A stretch of 7,146 nucleotides of DNA from Niveispirillum sp. GTDB taxonomy: Bacteria; Pseudomonadota; Alphaproteobacteria; Azospirillales; Azospirillaceae. Location of the stretch: contig JAEMSB010000006.1 of assembly GCA_016463045.1 (NCBI GenBank), positions 1 through 7,146 on the forward strand, read 5' to 3'. Below are positions 1 to 6,668 of the stretch, one piece after another; position 1 is the stretch's first letter; every line of letters starts with the position of its first letter. The notes beneath the pieces are model-generated. The model was not told where the DNA came from and made no database searches. It worked only from the letters and a program-made list of their open reading frames with translations. The translations under genes were made by a program, and so were the position numbers.

Positions 1-450
1 GACTATAGCCGGCGTGGCTTCATCGACGGGTGCAGCCTGCGCCTGCCCGGCATCGTGGCCCGTCCGCCCGCCCCGTCGGGCCTGATCTCCGCCTTCATGA
101 GCGAGGTGATGTGGGCGGCGGCGGAACGGCGGCCCGTGACCCTGCCGGTCGGCCCCGATGCTGTCTGCTGGTGGATGTCGGTGGCGTCCGCCGTGGATGC
201 GCTGCTTCATGCCGCCAGCCTGCCCGGACAGGGCCGGGTCTGGCTGCCACCGGTCCTGCGCCTGCGCATCGGGGAACTGGTTGGCGCCCTGGCCGACCGC
301 TTCGGGCCCGTCGATGTCACCTATACCCCTGATCTGGCGGTGGAAGCACGGTTCGGGCGGCAGCCGCCGCTTCATGCCGACAAGGCACTGGCGGCGGGTT
401 TCCGCGACGATGGCGATGTGGGCGCGCTGATCAAAGCGGCTTTGGGATGA
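1..450 (+). CDS. DenD-like NAD-dependent epimerase/dehydrogenase, C-terminal part (5' end cut by window)
   Basis: The frame is open from base 1 and stops at TGA 448-450, leaving the last 149 residues of a longer protein. It begins DYSRRGFIDG, followed by RLPGIVARP and a downstream WWMSVASAVDALLHA stretch. This layout is typical of the substrate-binding half of extended SDR proteins of the D-erythronate dehydrogenase (DenD) type, where an RLPtIvvRPG segment is followed by a W-x-MSp-x-x-aV-x-x-l-x-HA segment. The Rossmann glycine motif and the catalytic YxxxK should lie upstream of the window and cannot be checked. DenD oxidises D-erythronate with NAD+ in the cytoplasm, in four-carbon sugar-acid catabolism. 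Other NAD-dependent epimerases share this half, so the exact substrate is uncertain. The next gene on this strand starts 86 bp downstream. Confidence 0.66.
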   Translation, partial: DYSRRGFIDGCSLRLPGIVARPPAPSGLISAFMSEVMWAAAERRPVTLPVGPDAVCWWMSVASAVDALLHAASLPGQGRVWLPPVLRLRIGELVGALADRFGPVDVTYTPDLAVEARFGRQPPLHADKALAAGFRDDGDVGALIKAALG

Positions 451-527
451 TGGAGAAACACCATCGTCGCCCCACGCGCAGAAAAAGGCGGAACTCTGAA
501 AATTCGCCACAAGCAGATTACAACAAT

Positions 528-533
528 GGAGGA
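528..533 (+). promoter_or_regulatory. Ribosome binding site that fixes the GH43 start
   Basis: GGAGGA lies four bases before the ATG at 537. The same frame is open back to an ATG at 447, but that start overlaps the preceding stop codon and would add 30 very basic, low-information residues in front of the export signal. The strong Shine-Dalgarno match supports 537. Confidence 0.8.
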
Positions 534-536
534 AAC

Positions 537-2168
537 ATGAGCACCAGACGTGACCTGTTCCGCATGGCACTGGCCGGTTCAGCGGCCATGCCGGCTTCGG
601 CGCTTGGGCTTTTTTCAGCCAAAGCCGATACACCGGGGGAAAGGGCGGAGGCCACCAACTGGGCGCGTGGGATTGAGGGGCAGCGTCGTGCCGACCTTGG
701 CGACGGAACCTTTCTGAACCCGATCCTGGCCGGTGACCACCCCGATCCCAGCATCCTGAAGGATGGGGATGATTACTACATGACGCATTCGTCTTTCGAA
801 GCGTCACCGGGCCTGCTGATCTGGCATTCACGCGATCTCGTGAACTGGACCCCGCTCTGCACGGCCTTGGAAAAGCCGCCTGGAATGGTCTTTGCCGTCG
901 ATCTGATCAAACATAAGGACCGGTATTATATCTATATCCCCTTCTTGAAGGTTCCATGGGCCACAACCCTGCCGGCACCGATCAATATCTATGTCATTCA
1001 TGCGCCGAGCATTACAGGGCCGTGGAGTGCGCCGATTGATCTTGGTCTGCGGGGCATGATCGATCCGGGCCATCTGGTCGGTGAGGATGGGCACCGCTAC
1101 CTGTTCCTTTCGGGTATCAGGCGTGTTCGCCTGTCCGATGATGGTTTGTCCACCATCGGGCCGGTGGAAAAGGTCTATGACGGCTGGCGCTACCCCGATG
1201 ACTGGATCACGGAAGCCTATGCGCTGGAGGGGCCGAAACTGCTGCGGCGGGGGGACTGGTTCTATCTGATCAGTGCTGTTGGCGGCACCGCCGGCCCGCC
1301 AACCGGCCATATGGTCATCGCCGCACGCTCACGGTCCGTCCATGGGCCCTGGGAAAACTGCCCACACAACCCGATTGTCAGAACCACGGACGCCAACGAA
1401 CGCTGGATGTCGCGCGGGCATGCCACCCTGGTCTGTGGGCCAGGGGACCAATGGTTCATGGTCTATCACGGCTATGAAAACGGCTACCGCACCCTGGGGC
1501 GGCAGACGCTGATGGAACCCGTCGAATGGACGGAGGATGGATGGTTCAAGGCCACGGGTGGCGACCTTGCGCATCCGTTGCGAAAGCCGCTGAATATCCC
1601 GTCCGCCCCCCATGGGGTGGCCCGTTCCGACGACTTCTCAAAGCCGTCCTTTGGCTCCCGGTGGAGTTTCTATGCCGGTGGTCCGAATGAAATTGAACGG
1701 GCCAGCCTGACCAAGGGCGGACTTGTCATGCGTGGCAAGGGCAATGGGCCGCATGATTGCTCCCCCCTGACCCAGATCGCCGGCGACCATGCTTATGAGA
1801 TTTCGGTCACCGTCGCATTGGACGGCAAGGGCGAGGCGGGCCTGCTGCTGTTCTTCAATGACCGTCTGTTCCTGGGCCTGGGGATCAATGGCGAACGCAT
1901 GAAGACCTATAATGGCGGCAAGGAAAGCCATTGGCGCGAACCGGCACCGGCGGTCAACCGCCTGCATCTGCGGATCACTAATAACCGCCACATCGTCACT
2001 TACTATTACAGCCTGAACGGAACGGACTGGATACGGCATGGTGTCCGGGCAGAGACATCGGGCTATCACGCCAACACGATCGGCGATCTGGCAAGCCTGC
2101 GCCCAGCCCTGTTCGCGGCGGGGCAAGGGTCAGCCACTTTCAGTGATTTCCGTTACCGGGCACTCTAA
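537..2168 (+). CDS. Exported glycoside hydrolase family 43 protein (beta-xylosidase / alpha-L-arabinofuranosidase type)
   Basis: The protein has 543 residues from the ATG at 537. It starts MSTRRDLFRMALAGSAAMPA, a twin-arginine motif (R4 R5) followed by a hydrophobic stretch and an Ala-rich region ending near AKA (28-30). It is therefore probably exported folded to the periplasm by Tat. Residues about 60-345 match the GH43 five-bladed propeller. The probable catalytic base is Asp70 in NPILAGDHPDPSI, the pKa-modulating Asp is Asp176 in MIDPGHL, and the general acid is Glu231 in EGPKL. The motif RGHATLV (293-299) and the segment VYHGYENGYRTLGRQTL (309-325) are also characteristic. From about 362 to the end a beta-sandwich domain follows, as in two-domain GH43 enzymes. 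All three catalytic carboxylates appear present. Such enzymes release xylose or arabinose from plant hemicellulose; which sugar is removed cannot be decided from sequence. The gene has its own good ribosome binding site and ends 66 bp from the convergent gene. Confidence 0.88.
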   Translation: MSTRRDLFRMALAGSAAMPASALGLFSAKADTPGERAEATNWARGIEGQRRADLGDGTFLNPILAGDHPDPSILKDGDDYYMTHSSFEASPGLLIWHSRDLVNWTPLCTALEKPPGMVFAVDLIKHKDRYYIYIPFLKVPWATTLPAPINIYVIHAPSITGPWSAPIDLGLRGMIDPGHLVGEDGHRYLFLSGIRRVRLSDDGLSTIGPVEKVYDGWRYPDDWITEAYALEGPKLLRRGDWFYLISAVGGTAGPPTGHMVIAARSRSVHGPWENCPHNPIVRTTDANERWMSRGHATLVCGPGDQWFMVYHGYENGYRTLGRQTLMEPVEWTEDGWFKATGGDLAHPLRKPLNIPSAPHGVARSDDFSKPSFGSRWSFYAGGPNEIERASLTKGGLVMRGKGNGPHDCSPLTQIAGDHAYEISVTVALDGKGEAGLLLFFNDRLFLGLGINGERMKTYNGGKESHWREPAPAVNRLHLRITNNRHIVTYYYSLNGTDWIRHGVRAETSGYHANTIGDLASLRPALFAAGQGSATFSDFRYRAL

Positions 2169-2176
2169 AACGAATA

Positions 2177-2205
2177 CGGGGCACCGGAATCTGTCTGGTG
2201 CCCCG
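2177..2205. terminator. Hairpin between convergent genes, probable bidirectional terminator
   Basis: CGGGGCACC (2177-2185) and GGTGCCCCG (2197-2205) are perfect 9-bp complements. The stem can extend inward by one G-T and one G-C pair, leaving a small loop. It sits 9 bp after the GH43 stop and 30 bp beyond the stop of the opposite-strand operon. Read on the minus strand it is followed within a few bases by a T-rich stretch ending TTTT; on the plus strand no T run follows. It is thus a better intrinsic terminator for the minus-strand operon, and may also serve the GH43 transcript. Confidence 0.62.
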
Positions 2206-2234
2206 CGAGCGTTACAACCGTCCGCTTTTCCCAC

Positions 2235-3008
2235 TCAATCCGGCATGATCGCCACGGCGCGAGTCCAGCCGGCGGATGCCGCCCGCACCTTCACGGGGAA
2301 GCAGGCAACCGTGAAGCCCGTGGCGGGCAGGCTTTCCAGGTTGGTCAGTTTTTCCATGTGGCAGTAGCCGACATCCTTGCCGACATAATGCCCCTCCCAG
2401 ATCAGGGACGCATCGCCCGTTTCCTTGAACTTCGCGGCGGTGAAGGGGAATGGGGCATCCCAGCTCCAGCCATCGATACCGGTCACGCGCACGCCGCGTT
2501 CAACCAGATACAATGTTGCCTCGCGCCCCATACCGCAGCCCTTAGCCAGGAAGTCGGGGCGGCCATAGGCAGCACCGGCGGCGGTGTTGACCAGCACGAT
2601 ATCCAGCGGTTGCAGCGTGTGGCCGATGCGGGCCAACTCGGCCTCCACCTCTGCCGCCGTGACGACATGCCCGTCGGGAAGGTGGCGGAAATCCAGCTTC
2701 ACACCGGGCCGGAAGCACCAGTCCAGCGGCACCTCATCAATGGTGATGGCGCGTTTGCCGCCATCCATCGTGGAATGGTAATGCCAGGGAGCGTCCATAT
2801 GCGTGCCGTTATGGGTGGTCAGTTCCACCCACTCCGCCGCCGGGCCCTCACCATCGGGCAGCTGTTCGGCCTTCAGGCCAGGGAACATCTGACAATATTC
2901 AGCCGCCCCTTCGGCATGGCTGGCGTAACGGATCTTGGGCCGCATGAAGGGCGGGTCGGCAGGCACGTCATTTTCCAGATGCACCGACAGATCGATGATG
3001 CGCGGCAT
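2235..3008 (-). CDS. Cyclase-family metal-dependent hydrolase (kynurenine formamidase / isatin hydrolase fold)
   Basis: A complete 257-residue protein of usual length for the cyclase family (PF04199). The signature HNGTHMDAPWH is at residues 66-76, giving the metal-binding set His66, His70 and Asp72, plus His76. A later EKLTNLESLP segment (219-228) matches the conserved E-x-LTNL-x-x-LP of the family, with Glu219 as the likely second-site acidic residue. Known members hydrolyse amides, lactams or lactones (N-formylkynurenine, isatin) with Mn or Zn in the cytoplasm. It is the last gene of the minus-strand operon, 5 bp after the ferredoxin stop. A GGAG inside the end of the ferredoxin gene gives an eight-base spacing to the ATG. 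In this aromatic ring-cleavage context it may open a lactone or hydrolyse an enol-type fragment, but that is inference. The neighbourhood gives no sign of tryptophan catabolism, so kynB is not assigned. Confidence 0.85.
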   Translation of the reverse strand: MPRIIDLSVHLENDVPADPPFMRPKIRYASHAEGAAEYCQMFPGLKAEQLPDGEGPAAEWVELTTHNGTHMDAPWHYHSTMDGGKRAITIDEVPLDWCFRPGVKLDFRHLPDGHVVTAAEVEAELARIGHTLQPLDIVLVNTAAGAAYGRPDFLAKGCGMGREATLYLVERGVRVTGIDGWSWDAPFPFTAAKFKETGDASLIWEGHYVGKDVGYCHMEKLTNLESLPATGFTVACFPVKVRAASAGWTRAVAIMPD

Positions 3009-3013
3009 GGCGC

Positions 3014-3307
3014 TTACTCCGGCTGAATAACATCAACGCGCAGCCCGCAACCGGGCCACATTTGGCAGGCAAGGCGAATGGCAGGGTCGGTGATAGCAAG
3101 CTGCCGGCGCAGATGCGCCTCGTCCGGACCCATCGGACCGGGATCACCATCCAGAACCCGCACCCGGCAGGTCCCACAAACGCAGCAACCGCCGCACAGA
3201 GCCGTGATCATCTCACGGTTCCGGGCGGCGATGGCCTGGAACAGGGAATGGCCGGGGGGGACGTCGACCGTCACCACCCCGTCCGCCCTATGCAGAGTCA
3301 CACTCAC
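3014..3307 (-). CDS. [2Fe-2S] ferredoxin, adrenodoxin/putidaredoxin type
   Basis: A 97-residue protein starting with GTG, whose start overlaps the stop of the upstream hydrolase as GTGA. The segment LCGGCCVCGTCRV (37-49) followed by LACQM (79-83) fits the C-x5-C-x2-C...C pattern of adrenodoxin-like ferredoxins: Cys38, Cys44, Cys47 and Cys81. Two further cysteines, Cys41 and Cys42, sit inside the cluster loop, which is unusual. The N-terminal SVTLHRADGVVTVDVPPGHSL strand-turn-strand is the normal beta-grasp opening. It carries single electrons in the cytoplasm. No terminal oxygenase, P450 or ferredoxin reductase is encoded in the window. Its closest plausible client is the extradiol dioxygenase two genes upstream, because XylT-like ferredoxins reactivate oxidised catechol 2,3-dioxygenase. 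That role is a guess; it could equally serve an oxygenase encoded elsewhere. Confidence 0.88.
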   Translation of the reverse strand: MSVTLHRADGVVTVDVPPGHSLFQAIAARNREMITALCGGCCVCGTCRVRVLDGDPGPMGPDEAHLRRQLAITDPAIRLACQMWPGCGLRVDVIQPE

Positions 3308-4467
3308 GCCGTATGTCCACCCAGCGTGTCGGCGAACCAGTCGGCGATGTAATCGCGGCCGAACGACATGTTGTCGGCCCCGACATGTTCCACGCCCCCT
3401 TCCCGCTCGGTAAAGATTTTCAGCTCACGCTGGGGCGAGTTCACCAGTTGATCATAGGTCTGGTGGGCGTAATCGACCGAGATTTGGCGGTCCTTGGCCC
3501 CGTGGGTGACCAGGAACGGCACCTTGATCCGGTCCAGTACACCGTTCAGATGCATGCCTTCCGCCTTGGCGAAGAAATCATCCATATCGGTGGCGCCGAA
3601 AACCCAGCGCACATGGCCCCAATAATGGGGAACCGGGTTTTCCCCTTCCCGCTTCAGGCGCTTCTGCTGCACCTCCCGCCAATCATGATTGGCGCCCCAG
3701 ACGGCACCGCTGGCAAACCGCGGCTCAAACGCCACCGCGCGCGGCGTGAAATAGCCACCCAGGGAAATGCCGACCATACCGATCCTATCGGCGATCACGT
3801 CGGGGTGGGCGGCCAGATAGTCAAAAACCGGCGTGGCCCAGCGTTCGGTTTCATGCGTGGCGTACAGGTTGTTGGCGCGCAGTGCCTCGCCTGTGCCCGG
3901 CTGGTCGATACACAGGGTGGAGATGCCACGCTTGGCCAGGGCATGCGGCAGCCAGGACCAGAAGAGCAGTTCCTTACAGCTATCCAGGCCGTTCACGTAC
4001 AGGACGCACGGGGCGGGACCATCCACCCCTTCGGCCTTGGTGAACAGGCCGGGGATGAAGCTGTCGCCGAAGGGGATTTCCACGCGGGTGCAATTCTCCC
4101 GCGCCAGGGCAGTGCCGCGACGGAAGCTGTCCTGACCCTTGGCGAAGGTCTCCGCCCGGCCCGGATGGCCATGGCCCTGCATACGCTCCGCCGTGATGTA
4201 GTAGAGCGAGGCGCGTTGCAGCTTGGCCCCGGCGGAAAGGGCACGGCCCCGTGCCTCATCCTCACCGGCCAGACCGACCAGCTTGTCCGCCATGGAAACC
4301 CATTGCGCCAGGAAGGCGCCGGTGCCGGCATCCTCCCCCCGCGCCGCCGCCTCCAGCAGGGGGCGGCACATATCCTCGATCTCACCCACCCGTCCACCGC
4401 TTTCGATGGCGATGTTGACGGACAGGTTCCAGATGTAATTGTTGGGGAAGTATTGGAACAAAGCCAT
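3304..4467 (-). CDS. Alpha/beta hydrolase, 2,6-dihydroxypseudooxynicotine hydrolase-like (probable C-C bond hydrolase)
   Basis: A 387-residue protein. Residues 1 to about 125 are a helical N-terminal region opening MALFQYFPNNYIWNLS, and the rest is an alpha/beta hydrolase domain. The nucleophile elbow GISLGG (233-238) gives Ser235, the acid is probably Asp326 in GAKDRQI, and the base is His361 in VEHVG. PCVLYVNGLDSCKE (153-166) forms the oxyanion region. This layout, a helical leader before the core plus an extra Glu (Glu265) about 30 residues after the serine, resembles 2,6-dihydroxypseudooxynicotine hydrolase of nicotine catabolism, which cuts an aryl-ketone C-C bond. It is unlike the shorter BphD/XylF meta-cleavage hydrolases of about 280-290 residues. 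It starts 3 bp after the dioxygenase stop, so cleavage of the ring-fission product or an acyl side chain is the natural inference. An esterase role cannot be excluded. Confidence 0.82.
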   Translation of the reverse strand: MALFQYFPNNYIWNLSVNIAIESGGRVGEIEDMCRPLLEAAARGEDAGTGAFLAQWVSMADKLVGLAGEDEARGRALSAGAKLQRASLYYITAERMQGHGHPGRAETFAKGQDSFRRGTALARENCTRVEIPFGDSFIPGLFTKAEGVDGPAPCVLYVNGLDSCKELLFWSWLPHALAKRGISTLCIDQPGTGEALRANNLYATHETERWATPVFDYLAAHPDVIADRIGMVGISLGGYFTPRAVAFEPRFASGAVWGANHDWREVQQKRLKREGENPVPHYWGHVRWVFGATDMDDFFAKAEGMHLNGVLDRIKVPFLVTHGAKDRQISVDYAHQTYDQLVNSPQRELKIFTEREGGVEHVGADNMSFGRDYIADWFADTLGGHTA

Positions 4468-4470
4468 GGT

Positions 4471-5373
4471 TCAGACCCCCACAGCCTGGAACAGGCCGGC
4501 ATCGGGTGCGGGATGCGGCATGGTCTGCGGCCCGCCGCTGCCGGCCCCCCACTGATCCATGGTTTCCGGCGTCGGCTTGTGCACGGTGGCGACCCAGGTG
4601 GCGTCATCCACCTTCTCCAGCTCCGCCGTATATTCAACGGCAAAGCCCGACGGGGTGGTGAAATAGCTGAAGGTGTTGTTGCCCGCCGTATGCCGGCCCG
4701 GACCCCAGCGCAGCTCGACCTCCGCCTTTTTCAGCTTGCCCACGCCGCGCATCATCGCATCCATGTCCGGCATGTCATAGGCGACATGGTTCAGGCAGGG
4801 CGGGCCCGGCAGGAAGGCCACCCGGTGGTGCCATTCATTACAGCGCAGGAAGCACATGAAATCGCCCAGCCAGTCCGACACGCGGAAGCCCAGGACATTA
4901 CAGAAGAAATCCACCGCACCCTTGTGATCGGGTGAGTGCATGACAACGTGGCTGATCTTTTCCGGCAGGGCCTCCTTGGCCAGCACGGGCCGCGACGGCC
5001 CCTGCTTCACCCCGGCGGAGATCTCAAAGGTCAGGCCGTCCTTGCCGAAGAAGCGAAACCCATAGCCGCCGCCAAAGGAAGCCATTTCGGTCGGCGCGAA
5101 GATCACGCGGCAACCGGCGGCCACAACCTTGTCGTGCAGGGCGTCCACATCGGCATTGCTGTCAGCGGCGAAGGCGATGACATCGACCCGCTTCACATCC
5201 GATGCACGCAGGCGGACGACATACAGTTCCGGCGCGCCCTCGGCTGCGAAATAGACCATGCCATCCTTGGCCGCCACCTCGCGCAGGCCCCACTTGTCGC
5301 GGTAGAATGCGCGTTCAGCCTCCAGATCCGTCACGCCATAGCCGACATAGCGGATATCCGTCACACGGGTCAT
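4471..5373 (-). CDS. Type I extradiol ring-cleavage dioxygenase (VOC family, 2,3-dihydroxybiphenyl dioxygenase-like)
   Basis: A 300-residue protein made of two vicinal-oxygen-chelate modules, residues about 5-120 and 138-262. The first opens IRYVGYGVTDLEAERAFY; the second opens KISHVVMHSPDHKGAVDFF. In the second module the predicted Fe(II) ligands are His142, His196 (LNHVAYD) and Glu247 (AVEYT). Residues matching the BphC active site are also present: the WHHR pair (182-183), His228 in GRHTAGNN, and Tyr237. The spacings agree with BphC to within a few residues except for a shorter stretch between the first two ligands. The enzyme should therefore be catalytically competent and open a catecholic ring next to the hydroxyls using O2. 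It lies 19 bp after the flavin hydroxylase, the usual order for making a catechol and then cleaving it. The C-terminal 35 residues (265-300) are Pro/Gly rich and lie beyond the core. The exact catechol substrate is unknown. Confidence 0.88.
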   Translation of the reverse strand: MTRVTDIRYVGYGVTDLEAERAFYRDKWGLREVAAKDGMVYFAAEGAPELYVVRLRASDVKRVDVIAFAADSNADVDALHDKVVAAGCRVIFAPTEMASFGGGYGFRFFGKDGLTFEISAGVKQGPSRPVLAKEALPEKISHVVMHSPDHKGAVDFFCNVLGFRVSDWLGDFMCFLRCNEWHHRVAFLPGPPCLNHVAYDMPDMDAMMRGVGKLKKAEVELRWGPGRHTAGNNTFSYFTTPSGFAVEYTAELEKVDDATWVATVHKPTPETMDQWGAGSGGPQTMPHPAPDAGLFQAVGV

Positions 5374-5392
5374 CTCAAGCTCACTCCCAATA

Positions 5393-6514
5393 TCAAAGTG
5401 GTTGGGCCAGGGCGGCCATGGTCTGGTTCATCAGGCGGGGATGTTCGTCGCTATGGACGCCGCTCAACTCGATCTCGCCCAGGCGGACGGAATTGTTCAC
5501 CACCATGGCGCAGCGATCATAACGGCGGGTCATGAAGGCGCTCAGCGCGGCGGACAGGCTGTCACTGGCCGACAGCACATCGCCGAGCACCACCGCATCC
5601 TCCATCGCCATGCCGGCACCCGATGCCAGATGCGGGGTGGTGGCGTGGGCTGCATCACCGATCAGCAGGCCACGCCGCGTATGCCAGGGACCGGGCAGCA
5701 GCAGCGTCTCCAAGGGGCGGAAATTCACCACCGACTGGTCGCTGATCTGATCGCGGACAAAGCCGACAGATCCGCCGAACCCCGCCAGCCGTGCGCGCAG
5801 AAGACCGGGTAGGTCCGCCTCGGCATGGCGGGTGCTGGGGGCAATGGCCTCCAGCGCGAACAGATACATCTGATCGGGCGAACAGGGGTTCACGCCCGCC
5901 TTGATCGGCGCGCCCAGGAACATCTCCACACCCTTCACCCCCTCTGGCCGGGGGGCGGTGACGCGCCAACAGGCCTGACCCGTGAAGCGTGGCCTTGGCG
6001 CATCGGGGAACAGCAGGCCGCGCGTGCGGGAATAGATGCCGTCGGCCCCGATCACCAGATCGTAACGCCCTGTGCGGCCATCGCTGAACGTCACGTCCGC
6101 GCCGTCCGCATCCTCGGCATAGTGATCGATGGTAATGCCCAGGCGAATATCGGCAGCAGCCTTACGGGTACGACTGGCCAGGATTTCATGCAGGATGGGC
6201 CGCATGATGCCGCCACCAGAGGGCAGGTCAGCAGCCAGCGGCGGGATCGCCACCTCGCCAATCGGGTGGCCGGTGGGCGTGAACAGGCGCGTGCTGGCCG
6301 CGCAATAACCGTGCTGGCGGAAATCATCCAGGATATCCAGCCGCTGAAACGCACGCAGCGTCGGGCCGGTGATGGAGATGCCGGCGCCATAGACACGCCA
6401 GGCCGGGTCCTGGTCGATCACATCAACCGATACACCCAGACGTGACAGCACCAGAGTGGCCGACATGCCGGCGATGCCGCCGCCAACGACAAGCGCATTA
6501 CGGATCAAGGACAC
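5393..6514 (-). CDS. FAD-dependent aromatic hydroxylase (group A flavoprotein monooxygenase)
   Basis: From a GTG at 6514 the protein has 373 residues, starting (V/M)SLIRNALVVGGGIAG. The frame is open further upstream to an ATG at 6682, but those 56 residues precede the Rossmann strand, match nothing typical and cover the putative promoter; the GGAGG at 6520-6524 supports 6514. Three family motifs are present: GGGIAG (11-16) for FAD, DLVIGADG (152-159) with the DG pair, and LLIGDAAHATTPHLASGAG (283-301) with the GD pair that contacts the flavin ribityl. This is the p-hydroxybenzoate-hydroxylase-like class, which uses NAD(P)H and O2 to add a hydroxyl ortho or para to an existing phenol, in the cytoplasm. 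As first gene of a tight run with an extradiol dioxygenase 19 bp downstream, it most likely makes the catechol that enzyme cleaves. The substrate is not determinable from sequence. Confidence 0.88.
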   Translation of the reverse strand: MSLIRNALVVGGGIAGMSATLVLSRLGVSVDVIDQDPAWRVYGAGISITGPTLRAFQRLDILDDFRQHGYCAASTRLFTPTGHPIGEVAIPPLAADLPSGGGIMRPILHEILASRTRKAAADIRLGITIDHYAEDADGADVTFSDGRTGRYDLVIGADGIYSRTRGLLFPDAPRPRFTGQACWRVTAPRPEGVKGVEMFLGAPIKAGVNPCSPDQMYLFALEAIAPSTRHAEADLPGLLRARLAGFGGSVGFVRDQISDQSVVNFRPLETLLLPGPWHTRRGLLIGDAAHATTPHLASGAGMAMEDAVVLGDVLSASDSLSAALSAFMTRRYDRCAMVVNNSVRLGEIELSGVHSDEHPRLMNQTMAALAQPL

Positions 6515-6518
6515 ATGC

Positions 6519-6525
6519 TCCTCCC
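6519..6525 (-). promoter_or_regulatory. Ribosome binding site that selects a GTG start for the hydroxylase
   Basis: On the minus strand GGGAGGA precedes GTG 6514-6512, with five bases between GGAGG (6524-6520) and the GTG. An overlapping ATG two bases upstream (6516) is in another frame and meets a stop after three codons, so the GTG is the functional start. Confidence 0.72.
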
Positions 6526-6559
6526 AGGCCACCCACCCAGGAGGCGGCAGCCGGACATG

Positions 6560-6576
6560 CCCGCCAGTTCGGCGGG
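6560..6576. repeat. Short GC-rich hairpin in the hydroxylase leader
   Basis: CCCGCC (6560-6565) and GGCGGG (6571-6576) are perfect 6-bp complements around a five-base loop. On the plus strand the sequence TCTTTATT follows, so it looks like a weak intrinsic terminator in that direction, where no gene is visible. On the minus strand it would lie in the untranslated leader of the hydroxylase, 46 bp before the start codon. Function is unknown. Confidence 0.4.
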
Positions 6577-6668
6577 TCTTTATTGTGGATTGGGGGGGAG
6601 GGCCGCCGTCGCGGACCTCCATGCCACCAACCATAAGCGCACCGAACAAATCACTAAAGCCGTTTATA

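Noticed and set aside
447..536. N-terminal extension of the GH43 protein to the ATG at 447
   Set aside because: It would place 30 basic, low-information residues before the Tat signal and overlap the previous stop; the GGAGGA at 528-533 supports the ATG at 537.
2235..3008. Assignment as kynB (kynurenine formamidase)
   Set aside because: The family motif fits, but no tryptophan-catabolism gene is nearby and the operon is an aromatic ring-cleavage set, so the specific symbol is not supported.
2358..3026. A 222-codon plus-strand frame opposite the cyclase-family gene
   Set aside because: It mirrors the coding bias of the cyclase gene, whose metal motif is intact. The antisense translation has no recognisable motif or convincing ribosome binding site.
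3313..4935. A 540-codon open frame on the plus strand, antisense to the dioxygenase and the alpha/beta hydrolase
   Set aside because: Both minus-strand genes carry clear catalytic motifs, whereas the antisense translation is His/Gly/Arg-rich with no recognisable domain. Long antisense frames are common in GC-rich DNA with strong third-position bias.
5825..6445. A 206-codon plus-strand frame opposite the flavin hydroxylase
   Set aside because: All three flavin-binding motifs are on the minus strand; this is an antisense shadow.
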